From assembly GCF_001048695.1 (NCBI RefSeq), contig NZ_CVRB01000002.1, forward strand, positions 1 to 64,000: 64,000 bases of DNA, written 5' to 3'. Every line of letters begins with the position of its first letter. The first letter of the stretch is position 1. The notes under the pieces are model-generated. The model saw nothing but the letters and a program-made list of their open reading frames with translations, searched no databases and was not told the origin of the DNA. Position numbers and translations under genes: made by a program. The stretch is from Neobacillus massiliamazoniensis (GTDB lineage: Bacteria > Bacillota > Bacilli > Bacillales > Cytobacillaceae). Below, piece by piece: positions 45,696 to 54,500 of the stretch.

Positions 45696-47312
45696 TTATC
45701 CGATTTCAGTTAATGCTACTTTCTGGAATGTTTTAAAGAAGGAGTCGCAAAAGGCGTCCCATTCGACTGCCGCTTCCATCGACTCTTTGCTTACTTCTCC
45801 TAGAACGGGGCTTTGTAATAACTCTTTAAGTTTCTCGGAAAATAGCCTGATTGTTTCTGGTGAAGCACCTTCAAGCACGCTTTCGACAAAATCGGCTGGG
45901 GGATACCATTCTGCTACTCTTTGTAGATCGCGAAAAATTTGGGTTAACAATAGATTCCGTGGGCCTTCCCATTGTTCATTAACTACAACATCACGGAAAA
46001 TCCTTGGTAACGCAGAAAATTCCTCCATTACACCATGACCCGCAAACACGGAGATGGCCTCCCTTAATATTTCAGCCCCCTCATTGGTGGCACAAATTTT
46101 TTGTAATAAAATAAGTTCTCTTAAATTGAATAATCTCTTTCTAATTTCAATTGGTTGGTCTGCATTAATTCCCGGATTAAGCGGTTTTTCAAGCTTTAGG
46201 AAAAGATCATAAATTTTAAATGCAGCCGCTGTCGTACGCTGGGCAGCATTTTCAATTCGTTTTAACTTGCTCGCAGCAAGCGGATAATCATTTATTTTTT
46301 TACCAAAAACTGTCCGGAAATCACCATAAAGATTTGCTTCTCTAGATGCCCTAAGCATGAATCCTGCACAGGCAATACCAATTTCCAGCCTGGATAATGT
46401 AAGAACAATTCCCACTGCAACGGCTATCCCCTTATCCTTTGGCCCGATTGGATAGGCAAGTGCTCCTTTATATTGAATTTCTGCTGTTGGCAGCTCGGCA
46501 GTCCCAAGCTTCCATTTAATCCGATTTATTTCGTACCCGTTCCTCTTTTCCTTCTCCTTATCACCCGGGAGCCAGGATGGAACAATAAATGTGGACACCT
46601 TGTCAGTACCGGCTATTTTCGCCGTCACTACAGAATAATCAGCATGGGCAGCCGAGCAGAAAAACTTATTCCCGAATAATCGATAGTACTTCCCATCCGG
46701 AACCGCTTCCAAAACATTGGCTGGTAAGTCGGAACCACCCTGTATCTCTGACATAAACTGTGCTCCAATGGCAAACTCACCGTTTACCCCCTCTTTTGTG
46801 TGCATTAAAATATCACGGAGTTCCGGATACTCTTCATTCGGATACTGGTCAAGGAGGGCAATTAATCCATGCGTACAGGTTAAAGGGCAAGTAACACCTG
46901 CTTCACCGATTTGATGGATTAACATTCTTTTCACCAAGCTTTCCCAAGCTGGCATTTTGCTAGAAAAAAGACCTTCACCAAATACTTCACTCTCTAATTG
47001 ATGGACCTCCATTGGACGTACGATGCGATCAATTCGATGATTAAAGGCATCGTAATGCAGCATGTATGGACGGGCTTCCGGACGAGCAATCTTTTCCGCT
47101 AGTTTATTCCATTTAATAGAAACAGTAGGCGAGAAACAGCGTAGCTTTTCATGGAGCTCCTCATAATGATGATGACCAGTAAATTTCTTCATCACTTTTT
47201 GCAAAAAGGGCTCATCAAGATACCAATCAAGGTTTTCACGTTTTGCAAGGAATTCCTCAAAGGAATATGTGTTTTCACCTCTTGTTTTCGTCTCTTGGGA
47301 AGCTAGGTTCAT
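45696..47312 (-). CDS. AidB-like acyl-CoA dehydrogenase family protein
   Basis: A 538-residue flavoprotein of the acyl-CoA dehydrogenase superfamily. It is longer than ordinary acyl-CoA dehydrogenases (about 380) and shares AidB features: an N-terminal helical extension, FMSEIQGGSDLPAN for FAD, LGTAELPTAEI and the final VNEQWEGPRNLLL. AidB relates to protection from alkylation in E. coli, but this member could equally be a fatty acyl dehydrogenase. ATG at 47312 (GGGAGTG upstream). Confidence 0.8.
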   Translation of the reverse strand: MNLASQETKTRGENTYSFEEFLAKRENLDWYLDEPFLQKVMKKFTGHHHYEELHEKLRCFSPTVSIKWNKLAEKIARPEARPYMLHYDAFNHRIDRIVRPMEVHQLESEVFGEGLFSSKMPAWESLVKRMLIHQIGEAGVTCPLTCTHGLIALLDQYPNEEYPELRDILMHTKEGVNGEFAIGAQFMSEIQGGSDLPANVLEAVPDGKYYRLFGNKFFCSAAHADYSVVTAKIAGTDKVSTFIVPSWLPGDKEKEKRNGYEINRIKWKLGTAELPTAEIQYKGALAYPIGPKDKGIAVAVGIVLTLSRLEIGIACAGFMLRASREANLYGDFRTVFGKKINDYPLAASKLKRIENAAQRTTAAAFKIYDLFLKLEKPLNPGINADQPIEIRKRLFNLRELILLQKICATNEGAEILREAISVFAGHGVMEEFSALPRIFRDVVVNEQWEGPRNLLLTQIFRDLQRVAEWYPPADFVESVLEGASPETIRLFSEKLKELLQSPVLGEVSKESMEAAVEWDAFCDSFFKTFQKVALTEIG

Positions 47313-47468
47313 AGAATAATCACTCCCTGTCAAATTAATTCATAATATTCAGATTTATTTTAAGTTTAAAAGGTATTGACGTCAAATTGCTTTCACTTCA
47401 TAATTTTAAGGATTCAGAATATAATGGGTGTTGTATTATTTTTTTACTTTCTTAAGGAGGTCATAACT

Positions 47469-47915
47469 ATGTCATTACGACTTAATTATCGCGAGGCTAA
47501 CCCTGAGTCATTTGAAACCATGATTAAATTTGAATCCTTTATGGCGAAAAGCGGCCTAGATAAAAAGCTTTACGAACTGATTAAAATTCGCGCGTCTCAA
47601 ATCAATGGCTGTGCATTTTGTTTGGATATGCATACAAAGGATTTACGCAAATTGGGAGAAACCGAGCAACGCGTTCATTTAATCAGCGTTTGGCGAGAAA
47701 CAAATGATCTTTTTACGGAAGAAGAGAAAGCCGTACTCGAACTGACTGAGGCAGTGACTCTTATTGCAAATAATGGCGTCCCTCAAGAGTTATATGAGAA
47801 GGTTCGTACCTTTTTTAATGAAAAGCAATATGTTGATATCGTTATGGCGATTAACACCATCAATAGCTGGAACCGCATAGCTATTTCAACGGGCATGTAT
47901 CCTGGCTGCTTGTAA
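47469..47915 (+). CDS. AhpD-like carboxymuconolactone decarboxylase family protein
   Basis: A 148-residue CMD-fold protein with the redox motif C-A-F-C-x3-H in INGCAFCLDMHTKDL, typical of AhpD-like peroxidase-related proteins. The ATG at 47469 has AAGGAGG eight bases upstream; the longer open frame has none. Soluble. Divergent from the AidB-like gene; a stress role is plausible but unproven. Confidence 0.88.
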   Translation: MSLRLNYREANPESFETMIKFESFMAKSGLDKKLYELIKIRASQINGCAFCLDMHTKDLRKLGETEQRVHLISVWRETNDLFTEEEKAVLELTEAVTLIANNGVPQELYEKVRTFFNEKQYVDIVMAINTINSWNRIAISTGMYPGCL

Positions 47916-47921
47916 TCATAT

Positions 47922-48053
47922 AAGAAAAGCGCAAGCGCCTTGTCCAGCCCCGACAGGCATAAGACGATCCCAAAAAGAAGGCGCTTTTTGCCTTCATTTT
48001 GGGAGTGGCTTATGACCCGAGGGGCTAGGCGCTGGAGCTAGACAATTCTCAAA
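47922..48053 (+). repeat. Long palindromic dispersed repeat, copy 2
   Basis: Matches copy 1 over about 125 bases: AGCGCAAGCGCC, CAGCCCCGACAGGCATAAG, CCCAAAAAGAAGGC, GCCTTCATTTTGGGAGTGG, CCGAGGGGCTAGGCGCTGG. It starts 7 bases after the AhpD-like stop codon. The flank AATTCTC-AAGTCAAAT is shared with copy 3. Confidence 0.85.
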
Positions 48054-48086
48054 GTCAAATTTTATACTTTCTTATCTTTTAAAAAT

Positions 48087-48120
48087 AACGGCAGGAGACC
48101 TAAAATCTCCTGCCGTTTTT
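48087..48120. terminator. Terminator of the M50 protease-like gene
   Basis: AACGGCAGGAGA (48087-48098) pairs with TCTCCTGCCGTT (48106-48117). The stop codon of the minus-strand gene lies inside it; both sides carry T/A runs. Confidence 0.85.
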
Positions 48121-48933
48121 CAATTTATAAAGAAGAAAACTAACCGTAAGTGTGATTAACGAAAAAAGGATTGCAATGCTTGAAAACGCCAGAACATAAG
48201 CATTATATTCTGCGAGTTGACCAATCAACTTATAACTGTCGATATTTAGAAATTTAGCAGCGATGTTAAATAAAACAAGCAAAATGAAAATCATTTGCAG
48301 CCCTTTGGCGGAATTTTGGATATCTGCTTTACTTAAAGCAATATGTGAAGAAATCCCGATAGCAAGGATCAGATAAATCCAAAAGGTAGGAGTTTCTAGA
48401 TTTTGAACGGTAAACAGACTTTTTCCTATTACCATAAGCGCATCTCCAAAATTCTTTAACACGTTCAAATCTAATTTTTCGAATGAAACATGCTGCTGAA
48501 TTTGAAGTTTAAAGGTTGCAAAGGATTGAGGAACTAGTAGATACAGCCCCAGAATTAATGACCCGATTCCACTGAAAATTGGGCCTAACCCGATAAAAAA
48601 ATTTCCCACCTGCTGGTAAATACTATTTCGGTTATAAGCATGCTCGACAAACCCCAAGGTTCCATCTGTACTATTTAGCTGCAATAGCTTTATTCTAGTC
48701 ACCCTATGTCCCCAAAGAAAACACATCAACAAATGACCGATCTCATGAATCGGGGTCCCAATCCATGCTGTTAAAAGAACCCCACGAGGCCCCAAAGCAC
48801 CATATAAAAATCGATTTGAATACCTTTCCAGCAATCCTAAAAGAAAACCAATAGCAATGATGATACCCAAGAGGTAAAGAAGTTCTACAAAACTTAATAA
48901 AATGGTATTGAAAAAAGATAGTAGGATCTCCAT
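48100..48933 (-). CDS. M50 family metalloprotease-like membrane protein
   Basis: A 277-residue protein with about seven hydrophobic helices and the zinc motif H-E-I-G-H at about residues 63-67 in a helix after GTPIHEIGHLLMC, as in M50 site-2 proteases. No obvious PDZ domain. Substrate unknown. The ATG lies after a weak AAAGGAAA site. It is convergent with the AhpD-like gene. Confidence 0.75.
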   Translation of the reverse strand: MEILLSFFNTILLSFVELLYLLGIIIAIGFLLGLLERYSNRFLYGALGPRGVLLTAWIGTPIHEIGHLLMCFLWGHRVTRIKLLQLNSTDGTLGFVEHAYNRNSIYQQVGNFFIGLGPIFSGIGSLILGLYLLVPQSFATFKLQIQQHVSFEKLDLNVLKNFGDALMVIGKSLFTVQNLETPTFWIYLILAIGISSHIALSKADIQNSAKGLQMIFILLVLFNIAAKFLNIDSYKLIGQLAEYNAYVLAFSSIAILFSLITLTVSFLLYKLKNGRRF

Positions 48934-48963
48934 CCCTATTTATGTTTCCTTTCGTTATTTTCT

Positions 48964-48976
48964 GGTGTCAGGCACC
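48964..48976 (+). repeat. GGTGTCAGGCACC dispersed 13-mer
   Basis: Exact copy between the divergent M50-like and DoxX-like genes. Confidence 0.85.
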
Positions 48977-49059
48977 ATGATAAGAGATTTTTTTATTTTA
49001 TGACTTTCGGTAAGGTTCGTCCACCATTTTGCATACAGTTTAATAGGGGGGAAATGGAT

Positions 49060-49422
49060 ATGTATACATCTTTCAAACTGATACGTTATGTAGTGGCCTA
49101 TGTATTTATAACTTCCGGATTTATGAAATTAACTAGTCCTGGATTAGCCAGTTCTTTTATTAAGTTAGGATTGCCATATCCACATCTTTTAATAAACGTT
49201 GTCATCCTTCTTGAAATAGTTTGTGGGATATTCATTTTATTCAATAAAGGAGTTCAAAATGCTGCAATCCCATTAATAGTAATCATGATTGCGGCAATCA
49301 TATTAACAAAAGTCCCAACACTACAGGCAGGTCTCCTTTCATTTGCCTTCAACGCCAGACTAGACTTTGTTATGCTCACACTCCTAATCATTCTCTACAA
49401 CCATGGTGTCAGGCACCGGTAG
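49060..49422 (+). CDS. DoxX-like membrane protein
   Basis: A 120-residue protein with four hydrophobic helices and the DoxX-type opening RYVVAYVFITSGFMKLTSPG. The ATG at 49060 is best spaced from AGGGGGG; an ATG two codons earlier is too near. The last codons (HGVRHR and stop) are made by a copy of the dispersed 13-mer, so the natural C terminus may have been replaced. Function unknown; a role in redox stress is reported for some relatives. Confidence 0.75.
   Translation: MYTSFKLIRYVVAYVFITSGFMKLTSPGLASSFIKLGLPYPHLLINVVILLEIVCGIFILFNKGVQNAAIPLIVIMIAAIILTKVPTLQAGLLSFAFNARLDFVMLTLLIILYNHGVRHR
49405..49417 (+). repeat. GGTGTCAGGCACC copy forming the DoxX-like C terminus
   Basis: Exact copy in frame, coding G-V-R-H, followed by CGG TAG. 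It provides the last residues before the stop. Confidence 0.85.
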
Positions 49423-49560
49423 TTATGTTAACTTCAATGATAGACTAATCCATCGCTTTGTTGATAAAATAAAAGGGAGAATTTTGTAGAAAATTAACAA
49501 AAGAGAAATGACTTTAATCATTCATCCTCTGTTTGGTAAATATGGGAAGGAGGTTTTCAA

Positions 49561-50379
49561 GTGAGAATTAAAAAAGTATTGAATAACAATGCCGCTGTGG
49601 TCATTGACCACAATGAAGAAAAAATTGCCGTTGGAGCTGGAGTTGCTTTTCAAAAAAAGAAAAATGACATCATCAATGTGAACAAAATTGAAAAGCTTTT
49701 TGTCATGAAAGAAAATGAGAAATTCCAACAACTCCTTCTCAAAATCCCTGAGGAACACTTTACCCTATCTGAAGAGATTATTACCTATGCCGAGGAATAC
49801 CTTGGTGCCAAATTAAATGAACATATACATATCGCACTTACTGACCATCTATCCTTTGCCATAGAAAGAGTGGAGGATGGCATGAAACTAAATAATAAAC
49901 TTTTTCACGAGATTAAAGTGCTTTATAAAAATGAATTCGAAATCGGAATGTGGGCCATCAGGCATATTGAAAAGAAAACGCAAATCAAAATACCTGTTGA
50001 TGAAGCGGCCTATATTGCCCTTCACATCCATACGGCTAAAATTCAAGGCGGGGATATGAAACAAACTCTTCGTCAGACTTCCATTATTGGTGACATGGTC
50101 CAAACGATAAAGGAATACCTTAACATAGAGATTGAAGAAGATGATATTTCGTATCAACGATTGATCACCCATCTTCGTTTTGCGATTTCACGAATAAGCG
50201 AAAATAAAGGTGACATCATGGATCAAGACATGTTGAAATTGTTAAAAGAGAAGTTCTCTCCATCTTATAACTGTGCAAAAAAAGTCGCCTTAGTACTTTC
50301 TCGAAATCACGGGATCCATCTTCCTGAAGAGGAACTTGGTTACATAACCCTTCATATTGAGAGATTGAGGCAGCGGTAA
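49561..50379 (+). CDS. glcT: GlcT-type PTS transcription antiterminator
   Basis: A 272-residue BglG/GlcT antiterminator: N-terminal RNA-binding domain (1-57, MRIKKVLNNNAAVV), then PRD1 (about 65-170, His in TDHLSFAIER and ALHIHTA) and PRD2 (about 175-272, THLRFAI and LHIERL). In B. subtilis GlcT opens the ptsG terminator by binding its RAT when not phosphorylated by the glucose permease. GTG start, AAGGAGG seven bases upstream. A fitting RAT lies 4 kb away before the EIIA-nagE operon on the other strand, not in front of ptsG. Confidence 0.93.
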   Translation: MRIKKVLNNNAAVVIDHNEEKIAVGAGVAFQKKKNDIINVNKIEKLFVMKENEKFQQLLLKIPEEHFTLSEEIITYAEEYLGAKLNEHIHIALTDHLSFAIERVEDGMKLNNKLFHEIKVLYKNEFEIGMWAIRHIEKKTQIKIPVDEAAYIALHIHTAKIQGGDMKQTLRQTSIIGDMVQTIKEYLNIEIEEDDISYQRLITHLRFAISRISENKGDIMDQDMLKLLKEKFSPSYNCAKKVALVLSRNHGIHLPEEELGYITLHIERLRQR

Positions 50380-50456
50380 TGCAATGAGGTAATCATGTTC
50401 TATTGAAAAAACGCTCGGCACTGAAGTGCCCCCATAAAGTTAGACAGGTTATTTAG

Positions 50457-51305
50457 TTAGGCAGCCTTGAGGGCATGAGTTCTGTATTGCACCGGACTCA
50501 TGCCTTTAAATTTTGCCTTTATCCTTTTGTGATTGTAATATTCGATATAATTTGCTAATTCTCGTTTAAATTGTTCAATACTTTCAAACTCTTGTGTATA
50601 TAAAAATTCCGATTTTAAGATGCCAAAGAAGTTCTCCATTACAGCGTTATCATAACAGTTTCCTTTTCGCGACATACTTTGCGTAATGTTATGTTCTTTA
50701 AGGGCATGTTGGTATTGGGGCATCCGATAATGCCAGCCTTGATCGGAGTGGATAAGCAACTTGTCCTCATCTGTTAGTCGTTCAAATGCCTGGTCTAACA
50801 TTGTTTTAACAAGAGAATACTTCGGTCTTGAATCAATAGAATACGCGATAATTTCCCCGTTAAATAAATCTAACATAGGTGATAAATAAAGCTTTTCCCC
50901 AAATAATTTAAACTCTGAAATATCCGTTACCCATTTTTCATTCGGCTTTTCTGCGTGGAAATTGCGATTCAAAATATTGGGTGCAGTCTTCCCAATATCC
51001 CCCTTATATGAACGATACTTTTTCATACGAACAGTACTTTTTAAGCCTAACTCATTCATTAATCGCTGAACCTTTTTATGGGTTTCCCTATGCCCTTGAT
51101 TCTGTAGTTCATCCTTAATTCGACGGTATCCGTAACGCCCTTTATGCTCATGATAAATGGTCTCTATTAATCTTTTTAATTCGGTATCTTTGTCTGGACG
51201 ATCAAATGTATTTACCCAATAATAATAAGTACTTTTTGGAATGCAAGCTAGTTTCAGTAACGCTCTTACTGGAAATTCTAACCTTAGTTCAAAAACTACT
51301 TTCAC
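50457..51305 (-). CDS. IS3-family transposase OrfB (DDE domain)
   Basis: A 282-residue integrase-core transposase. The catalytic triad is in WVTDISEFK, LIHSDQGWHY and NAVMENFFGILKSE, with the spacing of DD(35)E. The N-terminal HTH_21 segment RYGYRRIKDEL is typical. Its GTG overlaps the orfA stop (GTGA), so expression is by coupling or by a -1 frameshift producing OrfAB. Confidence 0.92.
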   Translation of the reverse strand: MKVVFELRLEFPVRALLKLACIPKSTYYYWVNTFDRPDKDTELKRLIETIYHEHKGRYGYRRIKDELQNQGHRETHKKVQRLMNELGLKSTVRMKKYRSYKGDIGKTAPNILNRNFHAEKPNEKWVTDISEFKLFGEKLYLSPMLDLFNGEIIAYSIDSRPKYSLVKTMLDQAFERLTDEDKLLIHSDQGWHYRMPQYQHALKEHNITQSMSRKGNCYDNAVMENFFGILKSEFLYTQEFESIEQFKRELANYIEYYNHKRIKAKFKGMSPVQYRTHALKAA

Positions 51306-51808
51306 TTTGTCTTGCTTTGTAATTTTTCCTTGCTTTGAACTAAGGCATTCAACTTTTTTAAATAAGCATTCTCCATACGTAAACGTTCTAATTCTGCTTG
51401 TAGTGCTTCAACTGATCCTTCAACGGGTGTTGATTTCTTAGTTTCCTTCTTCATAGCTGGACGCCCCTCTTTCTTTGATTCAAGGGCGTCAATACCTTGT
51501 GATTCAAACTGAATTCTCCATTTTCGGATTAAAGCAGGAGAAGTTATGTTAAATATCATAGCTGTTTCATTTGGAGACGTCCCATGATTATTCATATAAT
51601 TAAGTACGTCTAGTTTAAACTGTGAGGAATAACTTGCATAGGATTTTTTAAACAAAGCTTCTACACCATTATGCTCGTATAGCATAACCCAGTTTCTAAC
51701 CACGCTGTCAGATGTACCAATGGATTCCCCAATCGAAAGATAACTCTCTCCACCTTTTAAATAACGTTGAATAGCTGCTAATTTATCTTCTTCAGTAAAT
51801 TTAACCAT
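51302..51808 (-). CDS. IS3-family transposase OrfA (helix-turn-helix)
   Basis: A 168-residue protein with two helix-turn-helix segments (GESYLSIGESIGTSDSVVRNW and TAMIFNITSPALIRKWRIQF) and a C-terminal leucine-zipper-like coiled coil (LQAELERLRMENAYLKKLN), as in IS150-group OrfA. ATG at 51808; the long in-frame extension upstream crosses the IS end and the repeat and is not coding. Confidence 0.9.
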   Translation of the reverse strand: MVKFTEEDKLAAIQRYLKGGESYLSIGESIGTSDSVVRNWVMLYEHNGVEALFKKSYASYSSQFKLDVLNYMNNHGTSPNETAMIFNITSPALIRKWRIQFESQGIDALESKKEGRPAMKKETKKSTPVEGSVEALQAELERLRMENAYLKKLNALVQSKEKLQSKTK

Positions 51809-51920
51809 AGAAAAACTGCACCCCTCATTGTCGGATTGATGTCCAACAATTGGGGTGCAGTTCATACTACGCAAAGCGTTTTTCCTTTTAAAGCGATAAA
51901 AAAGTATAAATTTTGACTTA

Positions 51921-52100
51921 GAGAATTGTCCAGCTCCAGCGCCTAGCCCCTCGAGGTCATAAGCCACTCCCAAAATGAAGGCAAAAAACGCCTTCTTTTT
52001 GGGAGAGTCTTATGCTTGTCGGGGCTGACCACTAAGGAACCTTCTAAGAATAATCCTCGCAGGAACAAGCTGTGCTTGTTCCGAAGGCGCTTCCGCTTTT
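51921..52100 (-). repeat. Long palindromic dispersed repeat, copy 3 (inverted, long form)
   Basis: The reverse complement of copy 1, with an insert of about 60 bases (52028-52087) including the palindrome GGAACAAGCTGTGCTTGTTCC. The same insert is in the fragment at 15507. It ends four bases before the nagE stop codon and its hairpins may act as the nagE terminator. Confidence 0.85.
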
Positions 52101-52104
52101 CTTA

Positions 52105-53562
52105 TTATTTTTTATTACGAATTTTAACAACTTCGTCAGCGACGAATTGAACATTCGTCCCAACAATTACTTGAATGCTTTGTGGTCCAACAACATTGAT
52201 TCCTGGCACTCCAGTAGATTTAATTTTCTTTTGGTCTACTACATTCATATCTTTAACTTCTATTCTTAAGCGTGTAATGCAATTGTCAACAGAAGTTACG
52301 TTTGCATCGCCGCCTAAACCTTCATAAATTCTTGCTGCCATGACAGCAAATTTATTATCTTCGACTTTTGTTGCAGCTGCTTCTGCAACTGCATCGTCTT
52401 CAGAATCGTCTTCACGACCAGGAGTCATGAGGTTGAATTTTACAATCAAGAAACGGAATAAGAAGTAGTAAATAACAGCAAAGACAAGACCTTGTACCAG
52501 TAACATATAAGGATGGTTTGCAAGAGGAAGTCTTGAACTTAAAACAAAGTCGACTAAACCAGCACTAAACCCAAAGCCTGCAGTCCAATGGAATGCGGCT
52601 GCGATTGCTAATGAAAGACCAGTTAAAGCCGCATGTACCACAAAAAGCAGAGGTGCAACAAACATGAAAGCAAACTCAATTGGTTCTGTTACCCCAGTGA
52701 AGAAGGAAGCAAATCCTGCTGCCAACATCAAGGAGGCAACTTGTTTTTTCTTACTGTCTTTTGCCGTATGATACATCGCTAGTGCGGCAGCTGGTAAACC
52801 GAACATCATGATAGGGAAGAATCCTGCTTGGTACATACCAGTAGTACCTTTTACTCCCTGACCTGACCAGAATTTACCGATATCATCAATACCTGCGACA
52901 TTGAACCAGAATACTGAGTTTAGTGCATGGTGCAATCCTGTTGGAATTAACAAACGGTTAAAGAATCCATATAAACCTGCACCAACAGCTCCTAATGTAG
53001 AAATACCTTTACCAAATGAAACTAACCCTGTAAAGATAACCGGCCATACGAAGAATAATACTCCCGAAATCACTAACATCGAAACTGCAGTCATAATCGG
53101 AACAAGTCGTTTACCACTAAAGAATGCTAATGCATCAGGTAATTTCACATGGCTAAAACGATTAAACATTACAGAAGCGACAATACCTGAAAGAATACCG
53201 ATAAATGCGTTACCGATTTTTGCGAACGCTGGGTCAACATTTTTTGGGTCTACCCCTTGTAGCAAGGCAACGGTGTTAGTTGATAGCAAAGTTGTAACAA
53301 CAAGATAGGCAACCAAACCACTTAGTGCAGCAGAGCCGTCTTTTTCTTTTGCCATTCCTAATGCAATACCAAGTGCAAATAGCATTGGAATATTATCAAT
53401 AATAGAAGATCCTGCTTTAATTAAGAAGGCTGCAACAGCACTATGTGAACCCCAACCGGAAGGGTCAATCCAATAACCGATACCCATTAAAATTGCTGCA
53501 GCTGGCAATACAGCAACAGGCAGCATCAATGAGCGGCCAATTCTCTGTAAATATTTCTTCAT
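52105..53562 (-). CDS. nagE: PTS N-acetylglucosamine-specific EIICB component
   Basis: A 485-residue PTS permease. The EIIC membrane domain (about 1-390) closely resembles staphylococcal NagE (GYWIDPSGWG, YGFFNRLLIPTGLHHALNSVFWF, GVTEPIEFAFMFVAPL); the linker LMTPGREDDSEDD leads to EIIB (about 405-485) with phosphorylated Cys428 in DNCITRLR. Lacks its own EIIA, which the upstream gene supplies. Substrate taken from likeness as GlcNAc; glucose is possible given GlcT-type control. GGGGG nine bases before the ATG. Confidence 0.88.
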   Translation of the reverse strand: MKKYLQRIGRSLMLPVAVLPAAAILMGIGYWIDPSGWGSHSAVAAFLIKAGSSIIDNIPMLFALGIALGMAKEKDGSAALSGLVAYLVVTTLLSTNTVALLQGVDPKNVDPAFAKIGNAFIGILSGIVASVMFNRFSHVKLPDALAFFSGKRLVPIMTAVSMLVISGVLFFVWPVIFTGLVSFGKGISTLGAVGAGLYGFFNRLLIPTGLHHALNSVFWFNVAGIDDIGKFWSGQGVKGTTGMYQAGFFPIMMFGLPAAALAMYHTAKDSKKKQVASLMLAAGFASFFTGVTEPIEFAFMFVAPLLFVVHAALTGLSLAIAAAFHWTAGFGFSAGLVDFVLSSRLPLANHPYMLLVQGLVFAVIYYFLFRFLIVKFNLMTPGREDDSEDDAVAEAAATKVEDNKFAVMAARIYEGLGGDANVTSVDNCITRLRIEVKDMNVVDQKKIKSTGVPGINVVGPQSIQVIVGTNVQFVADEVVKIRNKK

Positions 53563-53575
53563 CTTTTTAAACCCC

Positions 53576-53602
53576 CTAAAAAAATAGATTGTTTTTTTCC
53601 AT
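53576..53602 (-). other. Possible 8-codon leader ORF before nagE
   Basis: ATG GAA AAA AAC AAT CTA TTT TTT TAG on the minus strand, with AAGGAAAAGAAA upstream. It ends 13 bases before nagE. The other bases up to the EIIA gene (53603-53862) hold only an imperfect hairpin (53597-53649) that is not followed by T and no further gene. Short frames arise by chance, so confidence is low. Confidence 0.2.
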
Positions 53603-53862
53603 TTTCTTTTCCTTCTATATAGTCAAGAAGAAAATGGAAGTTCGCGGTCGAATAACCAATTCTTCCTGCTCCAATACTCCTATTCAATGTTTTGGGTTAA
53701 AAAAGACTAAATAATAAGTTCTAATATATATTGAAAAGGATTATGAACAGTAAAAATTAGAAATCTCCCTCCACCTGCTAGAAAAAAGGTAAAATCAGTA
53801 GAACTATTACCCTTATAAGTTAAACTTCGTTTTAAGCATCACCTCCCTTAATAATAAGAGTA

Positions 53863-54351
53863 TTATTTTGCTTCCGCAGTCATGATAACAGTTTTTCCTG
53901 CGATTCCTTCTTTTTCCTCTGATACGGTATATTTTTTAGTGCCTTCATTACTATTTGTGATAACTATTGGCGTAACAATGCTTTTTGCATGTGTACGAAT
54001 ATATTCTAGATCAACCTCAACTAAGATCTGACCAACCGTGATCTTATCACCTGTTTGAACGCAAACGTTAAAGCCTTCTCCTTTTAAGGAAACGGTCTCT
54101 AAGCCAATATGAATGAGAATTTCTGTGCCATCCTCAGCTAGAATACCAACCGCATGCTTTGTTGGAGCAACTTGAATAATTGTTCCATTAACAGGAGCAT
54201 GAATCGTTCCTTCTGTTGGAATGACAGCTATTCCTTCTCCCATCATCTTTTCACTGAAAACGGGATCTGGCACATTCTCAATTGGGATTAATTCTCCATT
54301 TGCTGGTGAATAGACTTGTAGTTTAGCTTTTTTAAAAAGATTTTTAAACAT
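53863..54351 (-). CDS. PTS sugar transporter EIIA component (glucose type)
   Basis: A 162-residue soluble EIIA-Glc with phosphorylated His81 in ILIHIGLETVSL and the partner His66 in TKHAVGI. Takes phosphate from HPr and passes it to EIIB of NagE downstream (300 bases). AAGGAG precedes the ATG. First gene of an operon behind a RAT and terminator, so its synthesis is induced by GlcT. Confidence 0.92.
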   Translation of the reverse strand: MFKNLFKKAKLQVYSPANGELIPIENVPDPVFSEKMMGEGIAVIPTEGTIHAPVNGTIIQVAPTKHAVGILAEDGTEILIHIGLETVSLKGEGFNVCVQTGDKITVGQILVEVDLEYIRTHAKSIVTPIVITNSNEGTKKYTVSEEKEGIAGKTVIMTAEAK

Positions 54352-54400
54352 TTCTAAAAACTCCTTATTTTATAAAGTAGGGCAACCCATAGAAGTACAT

Positions 54401-54483
54401 AAAAAAAGGCATGGGGGCAGAATAAAAGGTTGAAAAACCTTCTTCTTACCACCATGCCTGATCGTATCAGTAACATGTGATCC
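54401..54483 (-). promoter_or_regulatory. GlcT-type RAT antiterminator and overlapping terminator
   Basis: On the minus strand, ATCACATGTTACTGATACGA TCAGGCATG (54453-54481, spaced here) resembles the B. subtilis ptsG RAT. Its 3' end GGCATGG (54452-54458) is also the 5' arm of a terminator with CCATGCC (54408-54414), followed by T7; an inner hairpin lies at 54426-54441. RAT and terminator stems are mutually exclusive. Bound GlcT would permit EIIA-nagE transcription. Confidence 0.88.
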
Positions 54484-54500
54484 TTATTAAATATGCTTTC

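Larger units (their letters stand above)
50422..51864 (-). mobile_element. IS3-family (IS150-like) insertion sequence
   Basis: 1443 bases with imperfect terminal inverted repeats, TGAAGTGCCCCCATAAAGTT at the left and TGAACTGCACCCCAATTGTT (minus strand) at the right, both ending TGAA...TTCA. It has two overlapping minus-strand genes, orfA and orfB. Both frames are intact, so it may still be active. The flanks, AAAAACGCT (left) and AGCGTTTTT (right), are complementary, which suggests insertion into the loop of a terminator after glcT. No clear target duplication (CAC left, TAC right). Confidence 0.9.

Noticed and set aside
51809..51973. N-terminal extension of the transposase OrfA
   Set aside because: It runs through the IS end into the dispersed palindromic repeat; the ATG at 51808 is inside the element and fits the family.
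52105..53562. Call as ptsG because glcT is near
   Set aside because: The membrane domain resembles NagE (GYWIDPSGWG opening, stand-alone EIICB), and gene order differs from glcT-ptsG.
53597..53649. Terminator between the EIIA gene and nagE
   Set aside because: The hairpin (TTCCATTTTCTT/AAGAAAATGGAA) is followed by A, not T, on the transcribed strand.
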